Notes: generated by a model not told the origin, from the sequence alone. A DNA stretch of 11,723 nt from Bacillota bacterium (GCA_021821235.1 JAKACS010000039.1:1-11723); one strand, 5' to 3'; shown: positions 1-6,586, counted from the stretch's first letter. A program made the numbers and translations.

Positions 1-1170
1 AAGTGTACCCACATAGTCCCCATTTTCATCACGTACAGCAAAGTAGCGAATGTATACAAACTTGCCGGCAAATTGAATCCAAAAATCTTCATAATCTTTT
101 TTGCCTGATTTAAAATCAGCTAATAACTCTTCAACGACATGAACGCTTTTTGGCGGGTGACAGTTTTGGACAGTCCTTCCAATCACGGCTTTTGTGCGGG
201 CGAATATCCGTTCTTTGCCATGAGAAAAATAACGGACGACATCATCTTTATCAATAAAAGTAATATCGACAGGTAAATGATTGAGCATTAACTCCAATTG
301 CTTTAAAGATAAAATCCCTGTTTCAAAACGAACAAAACCATTTGCTGTGACTTCCTCTTTTATTTCCTCCCGGTTTGGTTTCCACACACCTGCCGGGCTA
401 GCTAAACAAAAGCCAATTTCATCGCTTTCCTGCGCCATTTTAAGCCATTCATCTTCGGTAAGCGTTTCAAGCGCCATCGGAAATAAGATTTGTTCTTCCC
501 GAAAAATCATATCACTTACTTCTTGGGCTGCATAGGAAACAGCTTGAATTATTTGTTGCTTTTCTGTACCGTTATCATTTATTAACAACTGCTTTGCTTC
601 TTTAATGGCCGCCCGGATTCGATCATCTACACCCCACATCACTTTGGACGGACCATTGATTCCGTATTTTTCTAAATAGGGAAAAAGCAAATTTTCCTTG
701 CGACTATAGTGTTTGTCGATGTCGTATAAAAGGTTTAAATCTTGAATTAGTTTGTTTCTATTTTCTTCGCTCCCATCTCTTTCGAAACGTTCAAGATGAA
801 GTTTTACTTTAAAATTAACGAGCAAATCGATTTCTTTGTTCTCTAGTTTAAATGTATGAACAGGATGTCCCGGAGTTTCCTCAGGTTGTTCCAAGCGGTG
901 AATCTCATCAATCGAGCCTTTGAAAACAGCTGCATGAACGGAACATAAACGCTGGACTTCTTCAACTGGAATACCTTCTTCTTCCATTAGCGTGTGTTCA
1001 AGCTGGGAAATCTCAGCTACACTAATATGGCCGACAGCAGCTTCAAACTGCGCTTTTACCTCTTCAACGCTTCTGCCATTATGCAAATCCTTAATAATTG
1101 TTTTTAATATTTCCTGCCGCTCAGATGGCTGTAATAGCCCTTTTTCACGGTTATTAATCATCTCACTCAT
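1..1170 (-). CDS. DUF438 / hemerythrin-like / PAS domain protein, C-terminus cut by window edge
   Basis: The minus-strand reading frame is open from an ATG at 1170-1168 to the window edge (390 codons, no stop). The start is supported by GAGGAG eight bases upstream. Residues 1 to about 75 fit an N-terminal DUF438 domain, with EVAKAQFE-like text rendered here as VEEVKAQFEA and the segment VAEISQLEHTLMEEEGIPVE. Residues about 79-230 look like a hemerythrin HHE-type helical domain, with candidate metal ligands H79, H102/H105, H125, H154 and E159 (DKHYSRKENLLFPYLEKYG) and the later segment MIFREEQILF. Residues about 290-390 are a PAS domain (DITFIDKDDVVRYFSHGKER, GRTVQNCHPPKSVHVVEELL, FVYIRYFAVRDENGDYVGTL). 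Such proteins are usually a little over 400 residues, so only a short tail should be missing. A role in sensing or binding O2, NO or a redox ligand is inferred from the domains; no output domain is visible. It is divergent from the lysR operon. Confidence 0.85.
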   Translation of the reverse strand, partial: MSEMINNREKGLLQPSERQEILKTIIKDLHNGRSVEEVKAQFEAAVGHISVAEISQLEHTLMEEEGIPVEEVQRLCSVHAAVFKGSIDEIHRLEQPEETPGHPVHTFKLENKEIDLLVNFKVKLHLERFERDGSEENRNKLIQDLNLLYDIDKHYSRKENLLFPYLEKYGINGPSKVMWGVDDRIRAAIKEAKQLLINDNGTEKQQIIQAVSYAAQEVSDMIFREEQILFPMALETLTEDEWLKMAQESDEIGFCLASPAGVWKPNREEIKEEVTANGFVRFETGILSLKQLELMLNHLPVDITFIDKDDVVRYFSHGKERIFARTKAVIGRTVQNCHPPKSVHVVEELLADFKSGKKDYEDFWIQFAGKFVYIRYFAVRDENGDYVGTL

Positions 1171-1234
1171 AGTGATCTCCTCATTTCATAAAAATAAAAC
1201 TTTTTGCAGATGAAATTTCATTTTGATTACACTA

Positions 1235-1277
1235 ATCATACTCACTTCCAACTGCTTCAAGTGTGATTGAGTTCACT
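1235..1277 (-). promoter_or_regulatory. Predicted FNR/CRP-type activated promoter of the DUF438 gene
   Basis: Positions 1262-1277 read TGTGATTGAGTTCACT, a TGTGA-N6-TCACT dyad with one mismatch to the TGTGA-N6-TCACA consensus known for Bacillus Fnr and for CRP-like proteins. On the minus strand a TATGAT hexamer lies at 1240-1235. If that is the -10 box, transcription starts near 1228 and the dyad centre (1269.5) falls at -41.5, the class II activator position. The hexamer at the -35 position is poor (CACTTG), as expected for an activator-dependent promoter. The binding protein is not shown by the sequence; Fnr, ArcR-like or another CRP-family regulator are all possible. Confidence 0.55.
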
Positions 1278-1351
1278 TTTAAATAGATAAATTTGGTACA
1301 ATTTTTTGAACTTCTAATTCCGATCAACAGGAAAAAAATAGTCAAAACCTC

Positions 1352-1380
1352 TTTTCAAAGCATTAAAATGTAACTATAAT
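1352..1380 (+). promoter_or_regulatory. Predicted sigma-A promoter of the lysR-ABC operon
   Basis: TTTTCA (1352-1357; 4 of 6 matches to TTGACA) is followed after 17 bases by a perfect TATAAT (1375-1380). Transcription would start near 1387, giving a leader of about 95 bases before the lysR start codon. Confidence 0.55.
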
Positions 1381-1393
1381 TTAAAAGATGGAT

Positions 1394-1406
1394 TTCAGAT
1401 GCTGAA
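1394..1406. promoter_or_regulatory. Candidate LysR-type box (T-N11-A dyad)
   Basis: TTCAGATGCTGAA is a 13-base sequence with perfect 5+5 dyad symmetry around ATG and fits the T-N11-A pattern of LysR-type regulator sites. It lies just after the predicted transcription start of the lysR operon, where binding could repress its own expression. The motif is short and such dyads arise by chance in AT-rich DNA, so support is modest. Confidence 0.3.
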
Positions 1407-1431
1407 TACATCGGCTATTTTTTTGGCATTC

Positions 1432-1471
1432 ATATAAATTTTTTAAATAACAAATATAAATTTTTTAAATA
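1432..1471. repeat. Two-copy 18-bp AT-rich direct repeat, 22-bp period
   Basis: ATATAAATTTTTTAAATA occurs at 1432-1449 and again, identically, at 1454-1471, separated by ACAA. The 22-base offset is about two helical turns, so both copies face the same side of the DNA. The second copy runs into the AGGAGG ribosome binding site of lysR (1471-1476). It may be a regulator-binding tandem, a bent-DNA tract or a local duplication. Confidence 0.85.
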
Positions 1472-1481
1472 GGAGGTACAT

Positions 1482-2393
1482 ATGAATTTAAAAACGCTAC
1501 AATCTTTTATTTTTGTGGTTGAAAAGAAGAGTTTTTCGGATGCTGCCTTGGCCTTAAAAAGCTCACAACCAGCGTTAAGTTTAAAAATTAAAGGCTTAGA
1601 AGAAGATCTTGGCATCAACCTTCTCGAGCGAGGAATAGCAGGTGTCCGCCCTACGGCAGCAGGGAAAATCGTCTACCAAGCTGCTAAAGACATCACGAAA
1701 AGATGGAGGCAGCTAGAAGATGAGCTGCAAATTCTACAAGATGTTCTTACCGGGACTTTAACCATTGGTGCAAGTACAATACCGGGAACATACCTTGTAC
1801 CGCACTGGATAAAGAAATTTAGGAACCGCTTTCCGAAAGTGGAAGTCAATGTGGTCATCGATGACTCCAAAAAAATACTTGATAAACTGTTGAATCGCCA
1901 AATTGATAGTGCAATTGTCGGTCTGCAACAGGATTCTGTCAAAATAAAATTTAAACACGTTGCCTCTGATTCATTGGTTTTGATTACCCCAAGCGGACAC
2001 CCGTTAACCCATACTGCAAAGCTGAATTTTAACGAAATTCTGTCCTTAGACTTTGTATTAAGGGAAGAAGGTTCCGGTACAAGAAAAGTAATGGAGGAAT
2101 ATCTTGCTCAGCACGGATACACACTTCATGATTTAAAAACAGTCGTTTCCATCGGTAGTACAGACGCTGTCATTGCAGCGGTGGAAGCGGGGTTGGGTGT
2201 CAGCTTCATTTCTAAACTGGCCGCTGTCTCTGCGGCAAAAGCAAATCGGATTGAAATAATTGAGCAATTTCTTCCATTTCAAAGAAACTTTTATTTGGCA
2301 ACCTTGCCTGACGAAGAAAATCGCCCGATTATTGAGGCATTTGCAGAAATTTTACCAAATGGAAATGAAATAGAAAGGCGGACTGAGATATGA
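1482..2393 (+). CDS. LysR-type transcriptional regulator, likely controlling the downstream oxyanion ABC transporter
   Basis: A 303-residue protein of normal LysR-family length. The start is fixed by AGGAGG at 1471-1476, five bases before ATG. Residues 1-60 form the winged helix-turn-helix (FSDAALALKSSQPALSLKIK, then ERGIAGVRPTAAGK), residues about 62-88 the linker helix, and about 90-295 the effector-binding domain. GASTIPGTYLVP (96-107) and LREEGSGTR (193-201) are typical of the CysL/CbbR-like group, which includes LysR proteins annotated as selenium-metabolism associated. Its stop overlaps the start of the binding-protein gene by an ATGA, so regulator and transporter should be cotranscribed and the transporter ligand or a derivative may be the effector. 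Family membership is clear; the effector is inferred. Confidence 0.93.
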   Translation: MNLKTLQSFIFVVEKKSFSDAALALKSSQPALSLKIKGLEEDLGINLLERGIAGVRPTAAGKIVYQAAKDITKRWRQLEDELQILQDVLTGTLTIGASTIPGTYLVPHWIKKFRNRFPKVEVNVVIDDSKKILDKLLNRQIDSAIVGLQQDSVKIKFKHVASDSLVLITPSGHPLTHTAKLNFNEILSLDFVLREEGSGTRKVMEEYLAQHGYTLHDLKTVVSIGSTDAVIAAVEAGLGVSFISKLAAVSAAKANRIEIIEQFLPFQRNFYLATLPDEENRPIIEAFAEILPNGNEIERRTEI

Positions 2394-3289
2394 AAAAATG
2401 GATTTCATTAATCACTCTCATTTTATTGACAGTTGCACTAGCAGCCTGCAGCGAAAACAAGCAACAAGGTCAATCGGCATCAACGGATTCAAAAACAACC
2501 AAAGTATTCAAAATCGGGGCAATTCCCGACCAAAATGCAACAGATTTAGAAACAGGCATGACAGCACTTGCAAACTATCTTAATGAACAAACGGGGCTGA
2601 AAGTCGAATTTGTTCCATCAGTGGATTATGCAGCACTTGTAACAAGCTTTCAGCGTGGCGATATTCATTTAGCCTGGTTTGGCGGGTTAACAAGCGTTCA
2701 AGCGAGAAATCTTGTACCTGGAGCAGAATCCATTTTGCAAAGGCCTAATGATGCGAAATTTCACTCTGTTTTTATTACCCAAGTGGATTCAGGGATTAAC
2801 ACATTAACAGATTTAAAGGGTAAATCGTTTACGTTTGGCAGTGAAAGTTCAACTTCTGGTCATCTCATGCCGCGTTACTATTTGATGGAAGCTGGCATAA
2901 ACCCGGATAAAGATTTTGATGGCAATCCTAACTTTTCCGGTTCCCATGACACAACGTACAAACTCGTTGAATCCGGCGCATTTCAAGCAGGTGCTTTAAA
3001 TGAAGAGGTATGGAAAAAAGCGGTTAAGGAAGGAAAAGTCGATCCAAAAAAAGTGAAAGTTTTTTACACAACACCGGCTTTTTATGATTATAATTGGACA
3101 TTAAACAGCAATGTCGATGACGTTTTCGGAAAAGGAACAAAGGAAAAAGTAAAGAAGGCCCTTCTTTCCTACAAAGGGGATCAGAAGGCGATCGCTGACC
3201 TCTTTCAAACAGACAAATTTATCGAAACAAGTAATAAGAACTACGATAAGATTCAGAAAGTGGCCGAAGAATTAAAGATCATCAAGTAG
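2390..3289 (+). CDS. PhnD-like ABC transporter substrate-binding lipoprotein (putative selenate; phosphonate/phosphite possible)
   Basis: A 299-residue extracytoplasmic solute-binding protein. The N-terminus is a lipoprotein signal (MKKW, a hydrophobic core, then LAAC) with C20 as the lipidated cysteine, followed by a Ser/Gln/Thr-rich linker to about residue 37. The periplasmic-binding fold starts at KVFKIGAIPDQNA. Key motifs are WFGGLTSVQAR (96-106), FTFGSESSTSGHLMPR (147-162), FSGSHD (182-187), GALNE (201-205) and YDYNWT (232-237). The SST-SG loop is the kind of oxyanion-binding loop seen in PhnD/PtxB proteins. From memory, the WFGGLT and TSGHLMP signatures match the branch annotated as putative selenate-binding proteins better than classic PhnD. 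Translation is probably coupled to lysR through the ATGA overlap; its own Shine-Dalgarno is weak. Transport class is secure, substrate is not. Confidence 0.88.
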   Translation: MKKWISLITLILLTVALAACSENKQQGQSASTDSKTTKVFKIGAIPDQNATDLETGMTALANYLNEQTGLKVEFVPSVDYAALVTSFQRGDIHLAWFGGLTSVQARNLVPGAESILQRPNDAKFHSVFITQVDSGINTLTDLKGKSFTFGSESSTSGHLMPRYYLMEAGINPDKDFDGNPNFSGSHDTTYKLVESGAFQAGALNEEVWKKAVKEGKVDPKKVKVFYTTPAFYDYNWTLNSNVDDVFGKGTKEKVKKALLSYKGDQKAIADLFQTDKFIETSNKNYDKIQKVAEELKIIK

Positions 3290-3305
3290 GAGGTGGGGAG
3301 CGTTG
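3288..3305 (+). promoter_or_regulatory. Ribosome binding site selecting a TTG start for the ATPase gene
   Basis: AGGAGG at 3288-3293 overlaps the binding-protein stop codon and lies nine bases before TTG (3303-3305). The first in-frame ATG (3318-3320) is 24 bases from the Shine-Dalgarno, too far for normal initiation, so TTG is preferred. Confidence 0.7.
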
Positions 3306-4055
3306 CCTTCAGACATAAAAATGGAAACAATAAATATTTCAAAACAATATGAACGGAAGATTGCATTATCTTCCATTTCATTTTCCATCCAACAAGGAGA
3401 ATTGATTGCCTTAATTGGACCAAGCGGTGCCGGTAAAACGACCCTTTTGAACATTTTGGCTGGGTTTATGCCCTTTGACAGTGGGAAGCTATTGATTGAT
3501 CAACAGCCTTTTTCCACTTATCGGAACAGGAAGGCTTTGGCAAAAAAAATCGGCGTGATCCGGCAACAATTTGATTTAATTGACTCACTCGCTGTCATCC
3601 ATAATGTTTTAGTCGGAAAATTATCTGATTGGGGGTTGTTAAAATCGCTTTTTTCCTTGCTTTTTCCGCAAGAAAAGGAAATGGCTATAAAAGCGCTTGA
3701 AAGGGTTGGACTAGCAGGAAAGGGGTATGAAATTACCTCCACCTTATCGGGGGGCGAACAGCAACGTGTTGCGGTCGCACGTTTATTAGTGCAAAAACCG
3801 GAAATGATCTTGGCAGACGAACCCGTTGCATCACTCGATCCCGCAAGATCGGATGATCTATTAGCGATGTTGACAAACATTGTAGTGGAACAAAAACAAA
3901 CGCTGATCGCCAGCATTCATTCCGTCGAATATGCCCGCAAATATTTCACACGAATAATCTCCTTAAAAGATGGGCATGTATTCTTTGATTTGCCAACCGA
4001 TCAGGTAACGGACGCGATGTTAGCCGAGCTTTATCAACTAAAGGAGAAACAGTAG
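3303..4055 (+). CDS. ABC transporter ATP-binding protein, PhnC-like
   Basis: A 250-residue cytoplasmic ATPase that powers the importer encoded around it. In order: Walker A GPSGAGKTT (39-47), Q-loop in IRQQFDLID (86-94, resembling the PhnC-type QQF loop), signature LSGGEQQRVAVAR (148-160), Walker B MILADEP (168-174, catalytic E173), D-loop SLDP (177-180) and switch histidine H206 (SIHSVEY). All catalytic elements are intact. It follows the binding-protein gene after 13 bases and abuts the permease gene directly. The start is TTG, chosen because of the well-placed AGGAGG. Length and the QQF loop fit the phosphonate/phosphite/selenate-type group (PhnC) rather than cysA- or pstB-type ATPases. 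Confidence 0.92.
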   Translation: MPSDIKMETINISKQYERKIALSSISFSIQQGELIALIGPSGAGKTTLLNILAGFMPFDSGKLLIDQQPFSTYRNRKALAKKIGVIRQQFDLIDSLAVIHNVLVGKLSDWGLLKSLFSLLFPQEKEMAIKALERVGLAGKGYEITSTLSGGEQQRVAVARLLVQKPEMILADEPVASLDPARSDDLLAMLTNIVVEQKQTLIASIHSVEYARKYFTRIISLKDGHVFFDLPTDQVTDAMLAELYQLKEKQ

Positions 4056-5690
4056 ATGGTACTATTTCCCTCTGTTCGCCTGTTTAAGCGCTTATTGCTT
4101 TCCTGTTTGCTGCTTCTCGTTTTCGGGTGGAGCTATTTTTCGGTCAACTGGAGCGCCGACTTGATCCATGCTGGCGGAACCCAGGCAATAATGCAAATCG
4201 CTAAAGGGCTCATCCTTCCCGATTTTTCTCCTGGCATTTTGCTGCTGGGGCTAAGATCGACATGGATTACCTTAACCTATGCAGTCGCTGGGATGACATT
4301 TGCGATCATTTATTCGTTTTGTGTCGGAATTCTTGCATCTGGCGTCCTAACTTCTGCTCGTAGTGCCAGAATTTTTTCCAAGCTTTTTTTCAGGGGGGTT
4401 CTTGGCTTTACCCGGTCGATTCATGAATTAATTTGGGCGTGGCTATTTGTAGCTACTATTGGACTTTCTCCATATGCCGCTATCTTTGCACTTGCGATAC
4501 CATATGGTGGAATCCTCGGACGGATTTTTGCCGATATGTTGAATGATGTTCCAAAAGAGCCGATTATAGCTTTAAAATCTTCGGGAGCATCCCGCTTGCA
4601 GCTCCTTTTCTACGGCTATCTTCCACTTGTTAGTGCCAATATGATCAGTTACACAATGTATCGATTTGAGTGTGCCATCCGCTCCTCAGCGATTATGAGT
4701 TTTGTTGGCCTTGGCGGTCTAGGCTACCAAATACAATTATCCCTTGCAGACTTAAAATATGATCAAGCATGGACATATGTATACTTTCTAATCCTCCTTG
4801 TCGTATTGGTGGATAGTTGGAGCCATATGATTCGAAAAGGTCTGAGAGAACAAAATGCAAGAAAAAGGCTGCATCTTGGATGGATCTATACACTGTTTGT
4901 CACGTTCCTCGTCATCATAGTATGGGGATCGAATGAAATAGGAAAAATCCAAAATTTAATGGAGCTATTTTCCGAACAAAATGCCACACATGCCAAAACA
5001 TTTTTTGCCGGAATGATTGGAAACAACAATCCTAATCCTGCATTTTTAAGTTGGAGTAGCTGGTCAAATGCCTTGAAATTGACGCTTGAAACGATAAAAA
5101 TGAGCATACTTGCAATTGGATTCGCCGCAATTGCCGCCTTTTTGACAGTCATACCTACCATGAGAAATGTTTTCAATGGAAGTAGAGGAAGATCCAGAAC
5201 ATTGTCTAGCCGGATTTTATTAGGGCTTGTTCGTGTTGTCTATCTTTTTTCCCGCTCTGTACCTGAATTAATCTGGGCGATGATGATTATTTTTATCTTA
5301 AAACCAGGGATATTGCCTGGAGCGATTGCACTAGCCCTTCATAATTTCGGAATCCTTGGAAAGCTTTGGGCTGAAGTCATAGAGGATATCGAACCCGCGC
5401 CCATTCAAACTTTAGCAGCTACAGGTGCTTCAAAACCGCAACTATTCTTTTATGGCATCCTCCCAACAGTTTTGCCAAAATTCCTCACCTACTTTTTGTA
5501 TCGGTGGGAAGTGATTATGAGGACAACCATTGTTGTCGGCTTTGTGGGTGCCGGTGGCCTTGGGGTGGCATTTAAGCTGGCGATGAGTTACTTTCAATAT
5601 ACATCGATTGCGCTTTTACTGATATGCTATATCGCCCTTGTCATTCTTGCTGATTTTGCTTCAGAAAGTATAAGAAAGGCAGTAAAATAA
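4056..5690 (+). CDS. Double-domain PhnE-like ABC transporter permease (two permease units in one chain)
   Basis: A 544-residue integral membrane protein made of two homologous permease halves. Half one (about 10-255) has the EAA-type cytoplasmic loop GASRLQLLFYGYLP (177-190) followed by SFVGLGGLGYQ. Half two (about 275-540) has GASKPQLFFYGILP (457-470) followed by GFVGAGGLGVA. The two loops are exactly 280 residues apart. Each half also repeats the pattern R-S-x-x-E-L-I-W-A (120-128 and 400-408) and a GILG segment (152-155 and 432-435). Many PhnE-type permeases are single units of about 260 residues acting as dimers, so this is a tandem version. AAGGAG at 4041-4046 precedes the ATG, which touches the ATPase stop codon. 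With the preceding ATPase and lipoprotein it makes a complete importer. The 3' end is followed by a strong terminator. Confidence 0.92.
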   Translation: MVLFPSVRLFKRLLLSCLLLLVFGWSYFSVNWSADLIHAGGTQAIMQIAKGLILPDFSPGILLLGLRSTWITLTYAVAGMTFAIIYSFCVGILASGVLTSARSARIFSKLFFRGVLGFTRSIHELIWAWLFVATIGLSPYAAIFALAIPYGGILGRIFADMLNDVPKEPIIALKSSGASRLQLLFYGYLPLVSANMISYTMYRFECAIRSSAIMSFVGLGGLGYQIQLSLADLKYDQAWTYVYFLILLVVLVDSWSHMIRKGLREQNARKRLHLGWIYTLFVTFLVIIVWGSNEIGKIQNLMELFSEQNATHAKTFFAGMIGNNNPNPAFLSWSSWSNALKLTLETIKMSILAIGFAAIAAFLTVIPTMRNVFNGSRGRSRTLSSRILLGLVRVVYLFSRSVPELIWAMMIIFILKPGILPGAIALALHNFGILGKLWAEVIEDIEPAPIQTLAATGASKPQLFFYGILPTVLPKFLTYFLYRWEVIMRTTIVVGFVGAGGLGVAFKLAMSYFQYTSIALLLICYIALVILADFASESIRKAVK

Positions 5691-5733
5691 ACATGGATGA
5701 TATCTTTCCCTTCAGAAATTATTGATCATCAAA

Positions 5734-5765
5734 GAAAAGCCGGCATCAGTCCGGCTTTTCTTTTG
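5734..5765. terminator. Bidirectional intrinsic terminator between the ABC operon and a convergent small-gene pair
   Basis: GAAAAGCCGG (5734-5743) and CCGGCTTTTC (5751-5760) form a 10-bp perfect stem with a 7-base loop, followed on the plus strand by TTTTG. On the minus strand the same stem is followed by TTTGAT, a weaker tract. The stop codon of the minus-strand gene at 5746-5901 lies inside the loop, so its last codons are part of the hairpin. Confidence 0.85.
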
Positions 5766-5901
5766 TTTTCTCTTTTTTCGAATTGTTTTTTCCCATTAAT
5801 GGCAGTTCGAATCGTTTAGTCCCATTAATATCGCCAAATTCAACACTGAATTCCTCGCGCAAGTTAGCTGCTTTTTCTTTTTCTTTTTGTTTTTCGTTCA
5901 T
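5746..5901 (-). CDS. Small highly charged protein, second gene of a tandem pair (51 aa, unknown)
   Basis: A 51-residue ORF starting at ATG 5901-5899, directly after the TAA of the upstream small gene with no intervening base, so translation is probably coupled. An AAGGG ten bases upstream may act as Shine-Dalgarno. The protein is lysine/glutamate-rich at both ends (MNEKQKEKEKAANLREEF, KKEKTKEKPD) and has a hydrophobic centre with EFSVEF at 17-22 and RFELPLMGK at 30-38. EFSVEF is shared with the neighbour (26-31) using different codons, which suggests protein-level conservation. There is no signal peptide, membrane segment or cysteine. I do not recognise a named family. A minor spore protein role is a guess from composition and context. 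Confidence 0.6.
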   Translation of the reverse strand: MNEKQKEKEKAANLREEFSVEFGDINGTKRFELPLMGKNNSKKEKTKEKPD

Positions 5902-6063
5902 TTACATTCTACCCTTTTTCCCAAGTTTTGAGTTTCGGTTCGCCCCTTTGAATGCTTCTTCGCCACCCGAAAATTCAACAGAAAATTCATTCTCATGATT
6001 ATTTTTATGAGGAGTCTTCGTGTACTTTTCTACCGCATTATATTGTGCTTTGCGTTTAGCCAT
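5902..6063 (-). CDS. Small basic protein resembling minor small acid-soluble spore proteins (53 aa)
   Basis: A 53-residue ORF with ATG at 6063-6061 and a perfect AGGAGG nine bases upstream. The frame stays open further upstream to 6255, but the ribosome binding site makes 6063 the start. The sequence starts MAKRKAQYNAVEKYTKT, has ENEFSVEFSGGEEAF in the middle and ends basic (NRNSKLGKKGRM). This basic-acidic-basic layout and the MxKRKA start recall SspO-type minor spore proteins, though similarity is weak and unverified. It is followed without a gap by a second small gene sharing EFSVEF. The divergent neighbour at 6196 is a DUF3905-type gene. The gene is real on start-signal grounds; function is open. 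Confidence 0.7.
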   Translation of the reverse strand: MAKRKAQYNAVEKYTKTPHKNNHENEFSVEFSGGEEAFKGANRNSKLGKKGRM

Positions 6064-6195
6064 TCTAAATAGCCTCCTAATATAAAATGTTGCTTTTTTA
6101 TTTTCTTTCAAATCTCCACCCTCATCCATGGCAGTTTTTTCTTTTATAAAATCACTGCTTAAGTCTAATAATAGGAAGAACAGGAGGAATGGATC

Positions 6196-6543
6196 ATGGG
6201 TAAAAATAAGGAAAATAAGGGAACCTTCAGTATTGATGAAACGCTTCCCCATCAAATCAATGCCCCAAGTTTTAAAGAAACCGGCATGAAGATGGAGCCG
6301 CCATTTGTGAATAAATACGGGGTGACAATTGGCGACAGTCGCTATGCATCATCGAATTCTCCTTTGGAAAATTGGTCAAAAGAAACGGACCCGGAAATCA
6401 TGGCGGGAGATGAATGGATTCACCCAACCAATGATATCGGTTGGAACACAAATGAAAACCGAGAATTATTGGAACAAAAACGGAAACCGCAAGCAAGCCC
6501 GTTTATGCATCCAACGAAAGATGTAAGCCATGGCAGTGATTAA
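6196..6543 (+). CDS. DUF3905-type protein of unknown function
   Basis: A 115-residue soluble protein with AGGAGG (6182-6187) eight bases before ATG. It has no signal peptide or membrane segment, is rich in Asn, Pro, Glu and Lys, and contains the conserved-looking blocks LPHQINAPSF (17-26), MEPPFVNKYGVTIGDSRY (33-50), AGDEWIHPTNDIGWNT (71-86) and PFMHPTKDVS (102-111). From memory these match the Bacillus family DUF3905, whose function is unknown. The two HPT-D blocks (residues 76-80 and 105-108) look like a short internal repeat. It is a single-gene unit with its own terminator at 6558-6581, divergent from the two small basic genes. No clear promoter was seen in the 132-base gap. Confidence 0.8.
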   Translation: MGKNKENKGTFSIDETLPHQINAPSFKETGMKMEPPFVNKYGVTIGDSRYASSNSPLENWSKETDPEIMAGDEWIHPTNDIGWNTNENRELLEQKRKPQASPFMHPTKDVSHGSD

Positions 6544-6557
6544 ATGAAAGGCAAATT

Positions 6558-6581
6558 ATCCGGGGAAACCCGGATTTTTTT
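6558..6581 (+). terminator. Intrinsic terminator of the DUF3905-type gene
   Basis: ATCCGGG (6558-6564), a GAAA tetraloop and CCCGGAT (6569-6575) form a perfect 7-bp stem, followed by a run of seven T (6575-6581). It starts 14 bases after the stop codon. Confidence 0.9.
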
Positions 6582-6586
6582 GTCCA

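Larger units (their letters stand above)
1171..1481. other. Divergent intergenic region between the DUF438 gene and lysR
   Basis: This 311-base gene-free stretch separates two divergent start codons. It holds an FNR/CRP-like site with a -10 box for the minus-strand gene (1235-1277), a sigma-A-like promoter for lysR (1352-1380), a T-N11-A dyad (1394-1406), and two copies of an 18-base AT-rich direct repeat (1432-1449 and 1454-1471) just before the lysR ribosome binding site. No convincing small ORF was found. Confidence 0.75.

Noticed and set aside
2390..5690. Firm naming of the transporter as phnDCE (phosphonate importer)
   Set aside because: Superfamily similarity is clear, but binding-protein motifs fit the putative selenate branch better and no phosphonate catabolic genes are present, so no gene symbols were given.
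6064..6195. Promoters in the gap between the small-gene pair and the DUF3905-type gene
   Set aside because: TATAAA (6145-6150) and TAATAAT (6167-6173) have no acceptable -35 partner, and the TTGAAA on the minus strand gives a start on top of the ribosome binding site. Sporulation sigma factors remain possible.
6064..6255. Upstream extension of the 53-residue small protein on the minus strand
   Set aside because: A perfect AGGAGG nine bases before the ATG at 6063 identifies the start; the extension would overlap the divergent DUF3905-type gene.
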